DNA of 64,000 nt. Source: RGIG5612 sp045546255. Lineage in GTDB: Bacteria > Bacillota > Clostridia > Lachnospirales > Lachnospiraceae. Numbering within the stretch: position 1 is the stretch's first letter; each line of letters begins with the position of its first letter. Shown here piece by piece: positions 57,298 to 64,000 of the stretch. A program made the translations under genes and the position numbers. The notes below the pieces were generated by a model, which was not told the DNA's origin, did not search any database, and was given only the letters and a program-made list of their open reading frames with translations. The stretch spans positions 1-64,000 of the forward strand of contig JAZQCK010000038.1 of NCBI GenBank assembly GCA_045546255.1. The letters are read 5' to 3'.

Positions 57298-58272
57298 ATG
57301 GATAAGATCATTGATGTTCACACACACAATATTCTCCCCGAATATTATCAGGAAATGAAAGACAACAGCGGACTTGAAGAAGATGGTTTTCCAATCCCGA
57401 CACCAGATGAATGGTCGATTGAAAAACATCTAGAATTTATGGACCGGGCAGGCGTTCTATGGAGTCTTTCTTTTATCAGTTCTCCGCAGCCCTACTACGG
57501 AAACGATAATGCATGCGTTGACCTAATGCATCAAATCAATACAACGCTTGCTGGCTATAAAAAAGCAAATCCAAAGCGGTTCGGTTTTGCAGCACACCTG
57601 CCCTTCCCGGTAATGGATAAGGTGACAGATGAGGCGATTTATTGTCTGGATGAGCTCGGTGCTGACGCTGTGCGGATGGGAAGCAATCTGCGTGGAATCT
57701 ATCTTGGTGATTCCCGTACAGAACCATTATGGAAGGAATTGGATAAGAGAAATGCGATCGTTGTAATTCACCCGCAGGTTCCATATCCATATAATCCCGA
57801 TGTGTTTACCGGGGGACCAATTCCAATCTATGAGTTTCTGGCAGATACTACACGCGCTGTTTTAAACTATGTTGCAAACGGATTCTGCGATAAGTTTCCA
57901 AATGTTAGACTTATCATTCCACATAATGGTTCTTTCCTTCCAAATATTTTTCCCAGATTTAGGGATATCATGGGAACACTTATGGGATTCGGACGTATGG
58001 AATATGTTGATGTTGAATCAGCTCTTAAAAATAATCTGTATTTTGATACCGGCGGTTCCCCTTGCCCGAATCTTGATTTTTTGATGACACTTACAACCCC
58101 GGATCACATCATGTGCGGTTCTGATTTTCCTTTTAAGAGGATCGACAATGCCCTGTACAGCCTGAACTATCTGAGGGGATATATAGATGGAAATGAAAAA
58201 TTGCAGCCATATAAGGATGATATTTTTAGAAATAATGCAGTCCGATTATTCGGACTTGATTTTCTAAGTTAA
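57298..58272 (+). CDS. ACMSD-family amidohydrolase (decarboxylase/hydrolase)
   Basis: 324 residues of the amidohydrolase_2 type. IDVHTHNILPEYYQEM holds the first metal histidines, VVIHPQVPY the third, LIIPHNGSFLPN the fourth and MCGSDFPFKR the Asp. Relatives are aminocarboxymuconate-semialdehyde and gamma-resorcylate decarboxylases and 4-oxalomesaconate-type hydratases. The second of two ATG codons is used because GGAGG stands 6 bases before it. It sits between DUF6282 and SDR genes in one operon. Confidence 0.84.
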   Translation: MDKIIDVHTHNILPEYYQEMKDNSGLEEDGFPIPTPDEWSIEKHLEFMDRAGVLWSLSFISSPQPYYGNDNACVDLMHQINTTLAGYKKANPKRFGFAAHLPFPVMDKVTDEAIYCLDELGADAVRMGSNLRGIYLGDSRTEPLWKELDKRNAIVVIHPQVPYPYNPDVFTGGPIPIYEFLADTTRAVLNYVANGFCDKFPNVRLIIPHNGSFLPNIFPRFRDIMGTLMGFGRMEYVDVESALKNNLYFDTGGSPCPNLDFLMTLTTPDHIMCGSDFPFKRIDNALYSLNYLRGYIDGNEKLQPYKDDIFRNNAVRLFGLDFLS

Positions 58273-58339
58273 CTGCAGAAAGGATACGAAAACTCTGTTT
58301 TTTAAGAGGCTCCTATGCCGGAGCCGGAAAGGAATAACT

Positions 58340-59098
58340 ATGAATGATGTAAAAGGAAAAGTTGTTATCGTGACAGGTGGGACTGCAGGAGTAGGCGAGG
58401 AATCCGTTCGCCAACTGGCCGCAGGCGGTGCAAAAGTCGTGTTTTCTGCGCGCAGACAGGAACTGGGTGATAAGCTTGAAGCAGAGCTTACAGAAAAGGG
58501 CTGCGATGTTCTTTTCGTACAGGGTGATGCCGGAATCTTCGAAGATAACGAACGACTTATGAAAAAGACAATCGAGAAGTACGGACGAATCGACAGCCTT
58601 GTCTGCAACGCAGGTCTTGCCTGGAAGAAGCCATTCCATGAACTCACAAATGAAGAATGGGATACTCTCCTTGCAGTAAATATAAGCAGTGCGTTTTATC
58701 TGATCAAACTTGCTCTTCCATACATGATGGAGCAGAAATCCGGCTCTGTTGTTTTCATCAGCACTGGAATGATTAACTGCCCGCTGCCGGAGATGGGACA
58801 TTATATCAGCACGAAGGCAATGATTGAGTCACTGGCCCGCTGTTTATCTTTGGATTATTGCCGCTATGGTATCCGTTTTAATATGCTTTGCCCTGGCCCG
58901 ATCTGGACAGAACGTTATGATCATATTCCGAAAGCAGCAATCAAAGAGATATTGCAGACAACACCAACCGGTTCTATGTGTGATGTCAGCGAAGTCGTTA
59001 AGTCTCTTCTCTTCTTAGTATCAGACGATTCAAAAATTGTTTATTGCGCTAGGATCACACCGGACCAGGCTGATGCATGCGGCGTTCGTTTTGACTAA
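58340..59098 (+). CDS. SDR-family oxidoreductase
   Basis: 252 residues. VIVTGGTAGVGEESVRQLA is the cofactor loop (TGxxxGxG), VCNAGLAW the NAG motif, FISTGM the Ser position and YISTKAMIESLARC the YxxxK catalytic pair. The C-terminus ends in DQADACGVRFD rather than the usual DGG block. The substrate is presumably an alcohol or ketone in the pathway of the two upstream hydrolases. The gap upstream is 67 bases, with a ribosome site GGAAAGGAA. Confidence 0.87.
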   Translation: MNDVKGKVVIVTGGTAGVGEESVRQLAAGGAKVVFSARRQELGDKLEAELTEKGCDVLFVQGDAGIFEDNERLMKKTIEKYGRIDSLVCNAGLAWKKPFHELTNEEWDTLLAVNISSAFYLIKLALPYMMEQKSGSVVFISTGMINCPLPEMGHYISTKAMIESLARCLSLDYCRYGIRFNMLCPGPIWTERYDHIPKAAIKEILQTTPTGSMCDVSEVVKSLLFLVSDDSKIVYCARITPDQADACGVRFD

Positions 59099-59121
59099 TA
59101 CCACTCTCTAACTCTGTTTAA

Positions 59122-59152
59122 AAGCAGGCAAAAACCTTGCCTGCTTTTTTGT
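59122..59152 (+). terminator. Terminator of the DUF6282-ACMSD-SDR operon
   Basis: AAGCAGGC (59122-59129) pairs with GCCTGCTT (59139-59146), then TTTT. Confidence 0.85.
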
Positions 59153-59170
59153 TTAGAACTTAACACAGCC

Positions 59171-59200
59171 AAAGACGGGACTGCGTTTTGCAGTCCCGTC
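59171..59200 (-). terminator. Terminator of the CocE-to-OFA operon
   Basis: GACGGGACTGC (59174-59184) and GCAGTCCCGTC (59190-59200) form an eleven-base stem. On the minus strand TTTGG follows. Confidence 0.7.
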
Positions 59201-59229
59201 CTATCATTATATCTTTTCAAATACTGCTT

Positions 59230-60663
59230 TTATTTTCTTCCAACCAAAGCGTCATCAAGCGGTTTTCCAGCTGCTGCTCTAAGTTTATCATCTTTTGCTT
59301 TCACATCAGACGGTTTCATAAGAAGGATCAAAATGATTCCGATCACACCTGCGATAATGCTTGCAAGGAAGATGTAGAACGTATCCGCCTCGCCTTTCAG
59401 GAAGATCAGGTTTGCAATCAGAACCGGTCCTAATGCATTAAACAGGTTTACGATCGGGTTTGCAACGGTATAAACGCTTGCAAAGTCTTCTCTTCTCCAA
59501 TACTGTGCAACGATCGAAACTGTGAAGTTCGACTGTGCTCCCATGTAAAGGCCAAGCAGGCAGAGTGAGATTACAATCGTAACCGGTGTCTTAAAGATTC
59601 CGAATATGCCGGAAAGAAGAGCAAGGATCGATGCAATCAGAATTGCTTTCTTTGTTCCGAACTTCGTGTCAAGCAGTCCGAGGATATAACTTCCCACAAC
59701 GCCGCAGCCGGCGATGATAAGCATCATTGCGCTGTAGTCGAGCGTTTCAAACTGCGTGATGATGGCATTGGTCTGTGTCATCATACCGACCGAGAACATA
59801 ACGAGCAGTCCGAGTGCAACAACGGAGAACCAGAAGTCCTTGCATCCGAGTGTTTTCGCCGGTGTCCAAACGGTCGTTCTCTTGTTTTCGATCTCTGCTT
59901 CCATCATTTTCTGTGCAATTTCCGGTGTCAGGCTCTTATCATTATCGCGATATGCACCGACCTGTTCCGGATAATCTCTCAGGAAGACAATACCAAGAAT
60001 CAGTCCAATCACGCAAACAATGAGGAACGGGATAAAGGTCTTTGCTGCACAAGCCTGCGCAATCTGCGCTCCTGCAAGGGCCTCTGCCTTATCTGCCGCA
60101 ACTCCGCTTGCGATCAGCTGCTCGATCTTCGGCCCCATGTCTGCACCCATTGACGCACCGAATCTTGCAAAGAACGGTTCTGCAAATCCGAAACCTACCA
60201 TTGCGTTTCCGACCGGGAATGCAATGGTTGCAATACCCATAACGGTTCCTTTTCTTCTCGGGAACCACTGTCCGACGAGGATGCCGAGTGCATATGAGAA
60301 GTACAGTGTTGCGATGCAACTTTCAAGGCCTAAGCAGATCAGCCAGATTGTAGCACTTGATGGCGGGATCAGCATGATCAAGAGACCCAGAATGATGGAT
60401 GCCGCTCCAAGGATCACTCCAAGCCATTTGACATTTTTAATCTTTCCGGCGCTTCGTGCCAGGATGAACTGCACAACGATTCCAGCCAATGCGCCAAGCG
60501 TATAATAAAGCGACATGGTGGAAGCATTCGGATAAAACCCAGTGTTTGAAAGAATGTTCATGGGATAGTTCGTGAACACTGTAAAGGTGAAAATTGCAAT
60601 CGCCTGATACAGGATCAAAATCCATCCGCGGAAGCCAAAACCTCTGACTTTTTTCTGTTCCAT
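59230..60663 (-). CDS. OFA-family MFS transporter
   Basis: 477 residues and about twelve membrane segments, same family as 33945-35249. VGQWFPRRKGTVMGIATIAF is the cytoplasmic signature, DYPEQVGAYRDNDKSLTPE the central loop. Compared with the first paralog it has an insertion (GAQIAQACAAKTF) before TM7. AAAGGAG precedes ATG. It is the last gene of the operon with butyrate kinase and phosphotransacylase genes and probably carries the acid or ester handled there. Confidence 0.88.
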   Translation of the reverse strand: MEQKKVRGFGFRGWILILYQAIAIFTFTVFTNYPMNILSNTGFYPNASTMSLYYTLGALAGIVVQFILARSAGKIKNVKWLGVILGAASIILGLLIMLIPPSSATIWLICLGLESCIATLYFSYALGILVGQWFPRRKGTVMGIATIAFPVGNAMVGFGFAEPFFARFGASMGADMGPKIEQLIASGVAADKAEALAGAQIAQACAAKTFIPFLIVCVIGLILGIVFLRDYPEQVGAYRDNDKSLTPEIAQKMMEAEIENKRTTVWTPAKTLGCKDFWFSVVALGLLVMFSVGMMTQTNAIITQFETLDYSAMMLIIAGCGVVGSYILGLLDTKFGTKKAILIASILALLSGIFGIFKTPVTIVISLCLLGLYMGAQSNFTVSIVAQYWRREDFASVYTVANPIVNLFNALGPVLIANLIFLKGEADTFYIFLASIIAGVIGIILILLMKPSDVKAKDDKLRAAAGKPLDDALVGRK

Positions 60664-60708
60664 AAAAAAACTCTCCTTTCCTTTTTTGGGAATACTTCTC
60701 CCTTTTTA

Positions 60709-61812
60709 TTATTCAGGAAACCCTTTCCAGTATGGTTCTCCTGTATAAATCTTTGCCGGCTCTTCTCCGGTGAGATGCCGCAGGGCACCTGCTGCAAGAG
60801 CCTCAAGCTCAAATTCTCCCGCGATCACAACAAACGGTGCGAAGCGGCCTACTCTTTTTTCAAGTTCTTTTGCAAAGTAGTCATCTTTTGCAACACCACC
60901 GGTAAAGAGAATGGCGTCTGTAGCATCCCCCATAGCTGCAAGCATCGAGCCAATCACCTTTGCCGTCTGGTAAATCGTTGCGTCATATACGAGGCGGGCA
61001 AATTCATCGCCCTCTGCGATCCTTTCCTTGATTACCAGTGCCTCTGCTGTTCCGAGAAGACTGATCCATCCTCCTCTGCGGTCCGTAAATGCTTTGATCT
61101 CATCTGTTGTATATGTACCGGAAGTGATCAGTTTTAAAATGCTTCTTACCGGAACATCGCCGCACCGGGTCCCGCAGATCGGGCCTGCACCACTCATATT
61201 GTCGCTGGTATCAACGATCATTCCCTTTTTGTGAGCTCCAATGGAAGAGCCGCTTCCGACATGACAGACGATCAGATTCAGATCTTCATATCGTTTTCCG
61301 ATTGACTCCGCATACCGGTGCGCAACCTCTTTCTGGTTGAGCGCATGACAGTGGCTTTCCCGATACACCCCTTTGATCCCGGTAAACCTTGCCGAATCAC
61401 AGAGTTCATCGGTATCCGGAGAACTGACCGTCATCGCTTCTCCTCCATAGGTGTTTGCAAGCTCATATGCCATCTGCGCCCCAAGATTTGCAGGATGTTT
61501 GATTGGGCTGGTGTGAAAATCCTCCAGCATTTTTTCATTCACAAAATAGGTTCCGCCTTCACAGGCTGCCATAGAACCGCCTCTTCCGACATAGGCATCA
61601 CAGTCCTCAACTGCAATATTTTCTTCACGGAGCGCGTTTAAAACAACGTTATAGCGGAATTCCTTCTGATCGTTCGGTTCTTTGAAAGGTGCAAGCTCTT
61701 CTGCGCTGTGCGGAATGTTTTTGATCAACACAGCCTTCTCATTTTCAAAATAGCCGACCTTGGTTGAAGTTCCTCCCGGATTTATGGCAATGATCTTATA
61801 AACCTTATCCAT
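60709..61812 (-). CDS. buk: Butyrate kinase-family acyl kinase
   Basis: 367-residue ASKHA kinase interconverting acyl phosphate and acid with ATP. IIAINPGGTSTKVGYFENE is the N-terminal phosphate motif, HVGSGSSIGAHKKG and MSGAGPICGTRCGDVP the central ones, ILFTGGVAKD the adenosine site. The start is set at 61812 by GGGAGAG upstream. It is coupled to the phosphotransacylase gene, whose stop is two bases before. It may act on butyrate or branched or aromatic acids in this locus. Confidence 0.9.
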   Translation of the reverse strand: MDKVYKIIAINPGGTSTKVGYFENEKAVLIKNIPHSAEELAPFKEPNDQKEFRYNVVLNALREENIAVEDCDAYVGRGGSMAACEGGTYFVNEKMLEDFHTSPIKHPANLGAQMAYELANTYGGEAMTVSSPDTDELCDSARFTGIKGVYRESHCHALNQKEVAHRYAESIGKRYEDLNLIVCHVGSGSSIGAHKKGMIVDTSDNMSGAGPICGTRCGDVPVRSILKLITSGTYTTDEIKAFTDRRGGWISLLGTAEALVIKERIAEGDEFARLVYDATIYQTAKVIGSMLAAMGDATDAILFTGGVAKDDYFAKELEKRVGRFAPFVVIAGEFELEALAAGALRHLTGEEPAKIYTGEPYWKGFPE

Positions 61813-61814
61813 AG

Positions 61815-62807
61815 CTACTCTCCCTGCGCCATAATGCAAGCAATGGCAATATTGCCGACAGTCTCGGAAACCGGCGAGGAACGGGAACAATCCATTACCG
61901 GCCTTCGAAAGCCCATCATGATCAGATAGCTGTCCATACCGCAGAAAGCCTGCAGCATCTTAACCGCAATATTTCCAACCTCAACTGTTGGGAACAGAAC
62001 AATGTTTGCCCTTCCTGCAACGCGGCTTTCCCGTTTCACCTTCTTCTCGGCGACCTTCGGATTCACTGCCGCATCAAACTGAAACTCTCCATCGATTGCA
62101 AGATCCGGCCTTTTTTCATTTGCGATCCGGACTGCCTCGATTACTTTTTCAACTAACATGCCTTCCGTGCTTCCGCAGGTGGAATAACTTAAAAGACCGC
62201 ATCTCGGTTCCCAACCGAGAAGTTTCTTCATTGCCTCGCAGGCACCGATTGACATGTTAGCAAGCTGCTCCGCGTTCGGATTTTCACAGACAACACAATC
62301 GCCAAATGCAAGTTTGTGTCCTTCACTGCCTTCATATCCCTCATATTCTGTAAGACAGAAACTTGAGATCGTATCAAACCCATCCTGCATGCCAATCGTC
62401 TCAAGAACGGCACGATGAAAATCGCTTGACGGAAGTGTGTACCCTCCAACGACCGTATCAACGCGTCCTGTTTCCTGCATCATCAGTGCAATGTATAGAT
62501 AATTGGCGCTTTTACGTTTCATGGTCTTTTGACTGTTCAGCGGCTGCAGCGCGCAATACTCCTCAATCAGAGCCATCAGCCATTCCTCATCAGAAACGTC
62601 AACGATTTCGAACCCGTCAAGTGAGATTCCCGTTTCATCTGATGTTTTTTGAATTTCTTTCGGAATTCCGAGAAGCACGGGAATGCATAGATTTTTTTCC
62701 TTAGCGATCTGAATCGCTTGAAGGATCTTATCCTCATTTGCCTCAGGGAATGCGATCCGTACCGGTTTTTCTGATGCCCTTTTGAATAATTCCTCAGTTA
62801 GATTCAT
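61815..62807 (-). CDS. Phosphate acyltransferase (Pta/Ptb family)
   Basis: 330 residues. RIAFPEANEDKILQAIQIAK at the N-terminus, VVGGYTLPSSDFHRAVLETI, CGLLSYSTCGSTEGMLVEKV, IDGEFQFDAAVNP and ANIVLFPTVEVGNI are the phosphotransacetylase blocks. The length is nearer Pta than Ptb (about 300), but pairing with butyrate kinase suggests a butyryl-like substrate. The start at 62807 has AAGGAA upstream; a frame extension to 62897 lacks a ribosome site. Together with the kinase it would make ATP from an acyl-CoA. Confidence 0.86.
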   Translation of the reverse strand: MNLTEELFKRASEKPVRIAFPEANEDKILQAIQIAKEKNLCIPVLLGIPKEIQKTSDETGISLDGFEIVDVSDEEWLMALIEEYCALQPLNSQKTMKRKSANYLYIALMMQETGRVDTVVGGYTLPSSDFHRAVLETIGMQDGFDTISSFCLTEYEGYEGSEGHKLAFGDCVVCENPNAEQLANMSIGACEAMKKLLGWEPRCGLLSYSTCGSTEGMLVEKVIEAVRIANEKRPDLAIDGEFQFDAAVNPKVAEKKVKRESRVAGRANIVLFPTVEVGNIAVKMLQAFCGMDSYLIMMGFRRPVMDCSRSSPVSETVGNIAIACIMAQGE

Positions 62808-62921
62808 AGCAATTCCTTCCAGACTCATCGTCACTGTTCCTCTCCGGACCACGTCCGCTCCAAGAGAGGTGGCTGCCCGGCCAGTTGCAGTTCCCAACCA
62901 GGCAGCCTGTTTATTATGTGC

Positions 62922-64000
62922 TTAACGGTAAATAATATCTCCGTCCCGGTAAGTAGGCGGGATCACAGGAATCTGCAGATAACTGTCGTACTTTCCACCG
63001 GAATAAATAATATGGTTTCCAACATTGTCTGTTTCCCAGGAAAGCGGCTCAAACCAGTCTTCTCTAATGTAACGTCCGGCGATCTGCACGCGGATTGACT
63101 GGCCTTTATGCCAGAAACGGCTGTGTGGAACAATGTTAATATCTACCGGAACGATCTCCCCAGGTTTTACCTTCTGAATGTTTTCCATCTTCAGAATCGG
63201 GCAGTAATCCGTACTTCTTTCCTCGTCCAGTTCTCTATAGGAAAGACGGAGCTTGCCCCATGCACCCGGATGCGGAAGGTCTTCCACCAGTACCGGGATC
63301 CACTCACCGGTTGTTGACAGTTTCTGGATATTGATGAACATATCCATATCGTCGTGGCTTTCCGGACTTACCCAGAGATGCAGTTTCATATAGCCTGTGA
63401 TCTCGGTATCTTCATTGAATTTGAAATCGAAATTACAGATACCCTCGTTTCCGTCGTAGCTGTAACTTGTTTCAACGGAAACCGGTTCTTCCTGCATCGA
63501 CTGATTTGCTGCATCGATATACAGTTTTTTGTATTGGGTCCTGCGGAGCGGGAACCGTTCCTCGCCTCGGTACTTCACGTGGGAAACATCCCAGCCATCC
63601 ATAACTTCTAAACGGATTCTCGGCGTCATTTCCCAACCGTTATTGATATCCTTCAGATAACGATCGAAGAACATTTTCAGATCCTGAATGTTTTCCGGTG
63701 TATAAAGATCCGGCCACTCAAACTCTCTGTGGATACGCATCCATTTTTTACGGCTCTTGATCTCGCGGTATCCGCGCATCGCGCCACGCAGGTGGAAATG
63801 ATTCCAGCATGCTGTTGCGTAACAAGGGATCTCAATGTTTTCGAAAATTGGAACCTTACTATTCCACCAGTCGTTCCTCAACGGATATTTTTCCGCCATC
63901 CCCATAACGTCTTCAACATAGTTCGGACCTACGATGTCGCGGAAGATACTGGAATTAAATCCAAGACTTGGAATACCTCCTTCATAGAACAGCTCTTCAT
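62922..64000 (-). CDS. CocE/NonD-family hydrolase, C-terminal part (5' end outside window)
   Basis: 359 codons to the window edge; the frame is open to position 64000. CYATACWNHFHLRGAMRGYR and KKWMRIHREFEWPDLY are the end of the alpha/beta-hydrolase domain. TGYMKLHLWVSPESHDDMDM and PGEIVPVDINIVPHSRFWHK are the X-Pro dipeptidase C-terminal jelly roll. The nucleophile Ser region lies off the window. The family cleaves esters and acyl-dipeptides. It is the first visible gene of the operon with phosphotransacylase, kinase and transporter. Confidence 0.85.
   Translation of the reverse strand, partial: EELFYEGGIPSLGFNSSIFRDIVGPNYVEDVMGMAEKYPLRNDWWNSKVPIFENIEIPCYATACWNHFHLRGAMRGYREIKSRKKWMRIHREFEWPDLYTPENIQDLKMFFDRYLKDINNGWEMTPRIRLEVMDGWDVSHVKYRGEERFPLRRTQYKKLYIDAANQSMQEEPVSVETSYSYDGNEGICNFDFKFNEDTEITGYMKLHLWVSPESHDDMDMFINIQKLSTTGEWIPVLVEDLPHPGAWGKLRLSYRELDEERSTDYCPILKMENIQKVKPGEIVPVDINIVPHSRFWHKGQSIRVQIAGRYIREDWFEPLSWETDNVGNHIIYSGGKYDSYLQIPVIPPTYRDGDIIYR

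Overview
The window looks like chromosomal DNA of an anaerobic, low-to-mid GC Bacillota, most likely class Clostridia (Lachnospiraceae or a relative). The case rests on strong AGGAGG ribosome sites, a CIRCE heat-shock operator, VanX-, LarE-, OFA-transporter and BaiCD-type oxidoreductase genes, 4Fe-4S aldo/keto reductase and ferredoxin genes, a butyrate kinase pair, and many small Firmicutes families (DUF6472, C_GCAxxG_C_C, TIGR04076, Pr6Pr). No tRNA gene, CRISPR array, integrase or complete IS element was seen. The left edge carries a minus-strand promoter and boxA-like leader that probably belong to an rRNA operon lying just outside.

Layout. 0.4-6.3 kb (+): 3-hydroxyacyl-CoA dehydrogenase, a leaderless amidohydrolase, an unknown protein, a CDF metal exporter and a MATE transporter fused to an HATPase-like domain. 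6.2-18.3 kb (mostly -): strings of small housekeeping or accessory genes (AlkZ-related protein, Pr6Pr, deoxyribosyltransferase, NlpC/P60, VWA, macro-domain protein, SGNH hydrolase, ThpR, a NifX-SlyD fusion, MBL hydrolase, VanX-like lipoprotein). 18.5-23.5 kb (+): araA-araB-araD plus a CE1-type esterase, a coherent operon for arabinose released from feruloylated arabinan or arabinoxylan. 23.7-29 kb: CIRCE-controlled Hsp20, Fe-S aldo/keto reductase, Fe-S protein under a probable Crp/Fnr site, the Crp/Fnr regulator, and a type-B carboxylesterase. 29-31.5 kb (+): tcdA, larE, nitroreductase. 31.5-40 kb: a UroD-family gene with an OFA transporter, two LysR regulators, and an OYE-family 2,4-dienoyl reductase. 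40-50 kb: ZIP transporter, ADP-ribose-related families (DUF3990, NADAR), CPBP protease, DMT exporter. 50-55.6 kb is a patchwork of broken genes, REP-like repeats and small genes. 56.4-64 kb: an acid/ester catabolism locus (DUF6282, ACMSD-family hydrolase, SDR on +; CocE hydrolase, phosphotransacylase, butyrate kinase, OFA transporter on -).

The most striking item is a family of about 300-440 bp elements (copies at 14.76-15.14, 43.02-43.45, 52.81-53.11 and a wreck at 53.35-53.51 kb). Each intact copy encodes a 26-38 residue membrane peptide behind a strong ribosome site. Complementary ends can close the transcript, and a precisely conserved opposing promoter (TTGACT-N17-TATTAT) would produce an antisense RNA. 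This is the architecture of a type I toxin-antitoxin module. Substitutions between copies are compensatory in the stems and mostly synonymous in the peptide. Other unusual items are three leaderless genes with identical promoter-to-ATG geometry, a 21-bp-periodic operator array before an HTH-HATPase-STAS gene, a deformylase gene cut off by a REP-like element, a 105-bp tandem hairpin repeat, and two tandem micropeptide genes at 55.7-56.0 kb.

Limits: functions are assigned from recognised motifs and family memory, without searches. Promoters and RNA structures were read by eye.
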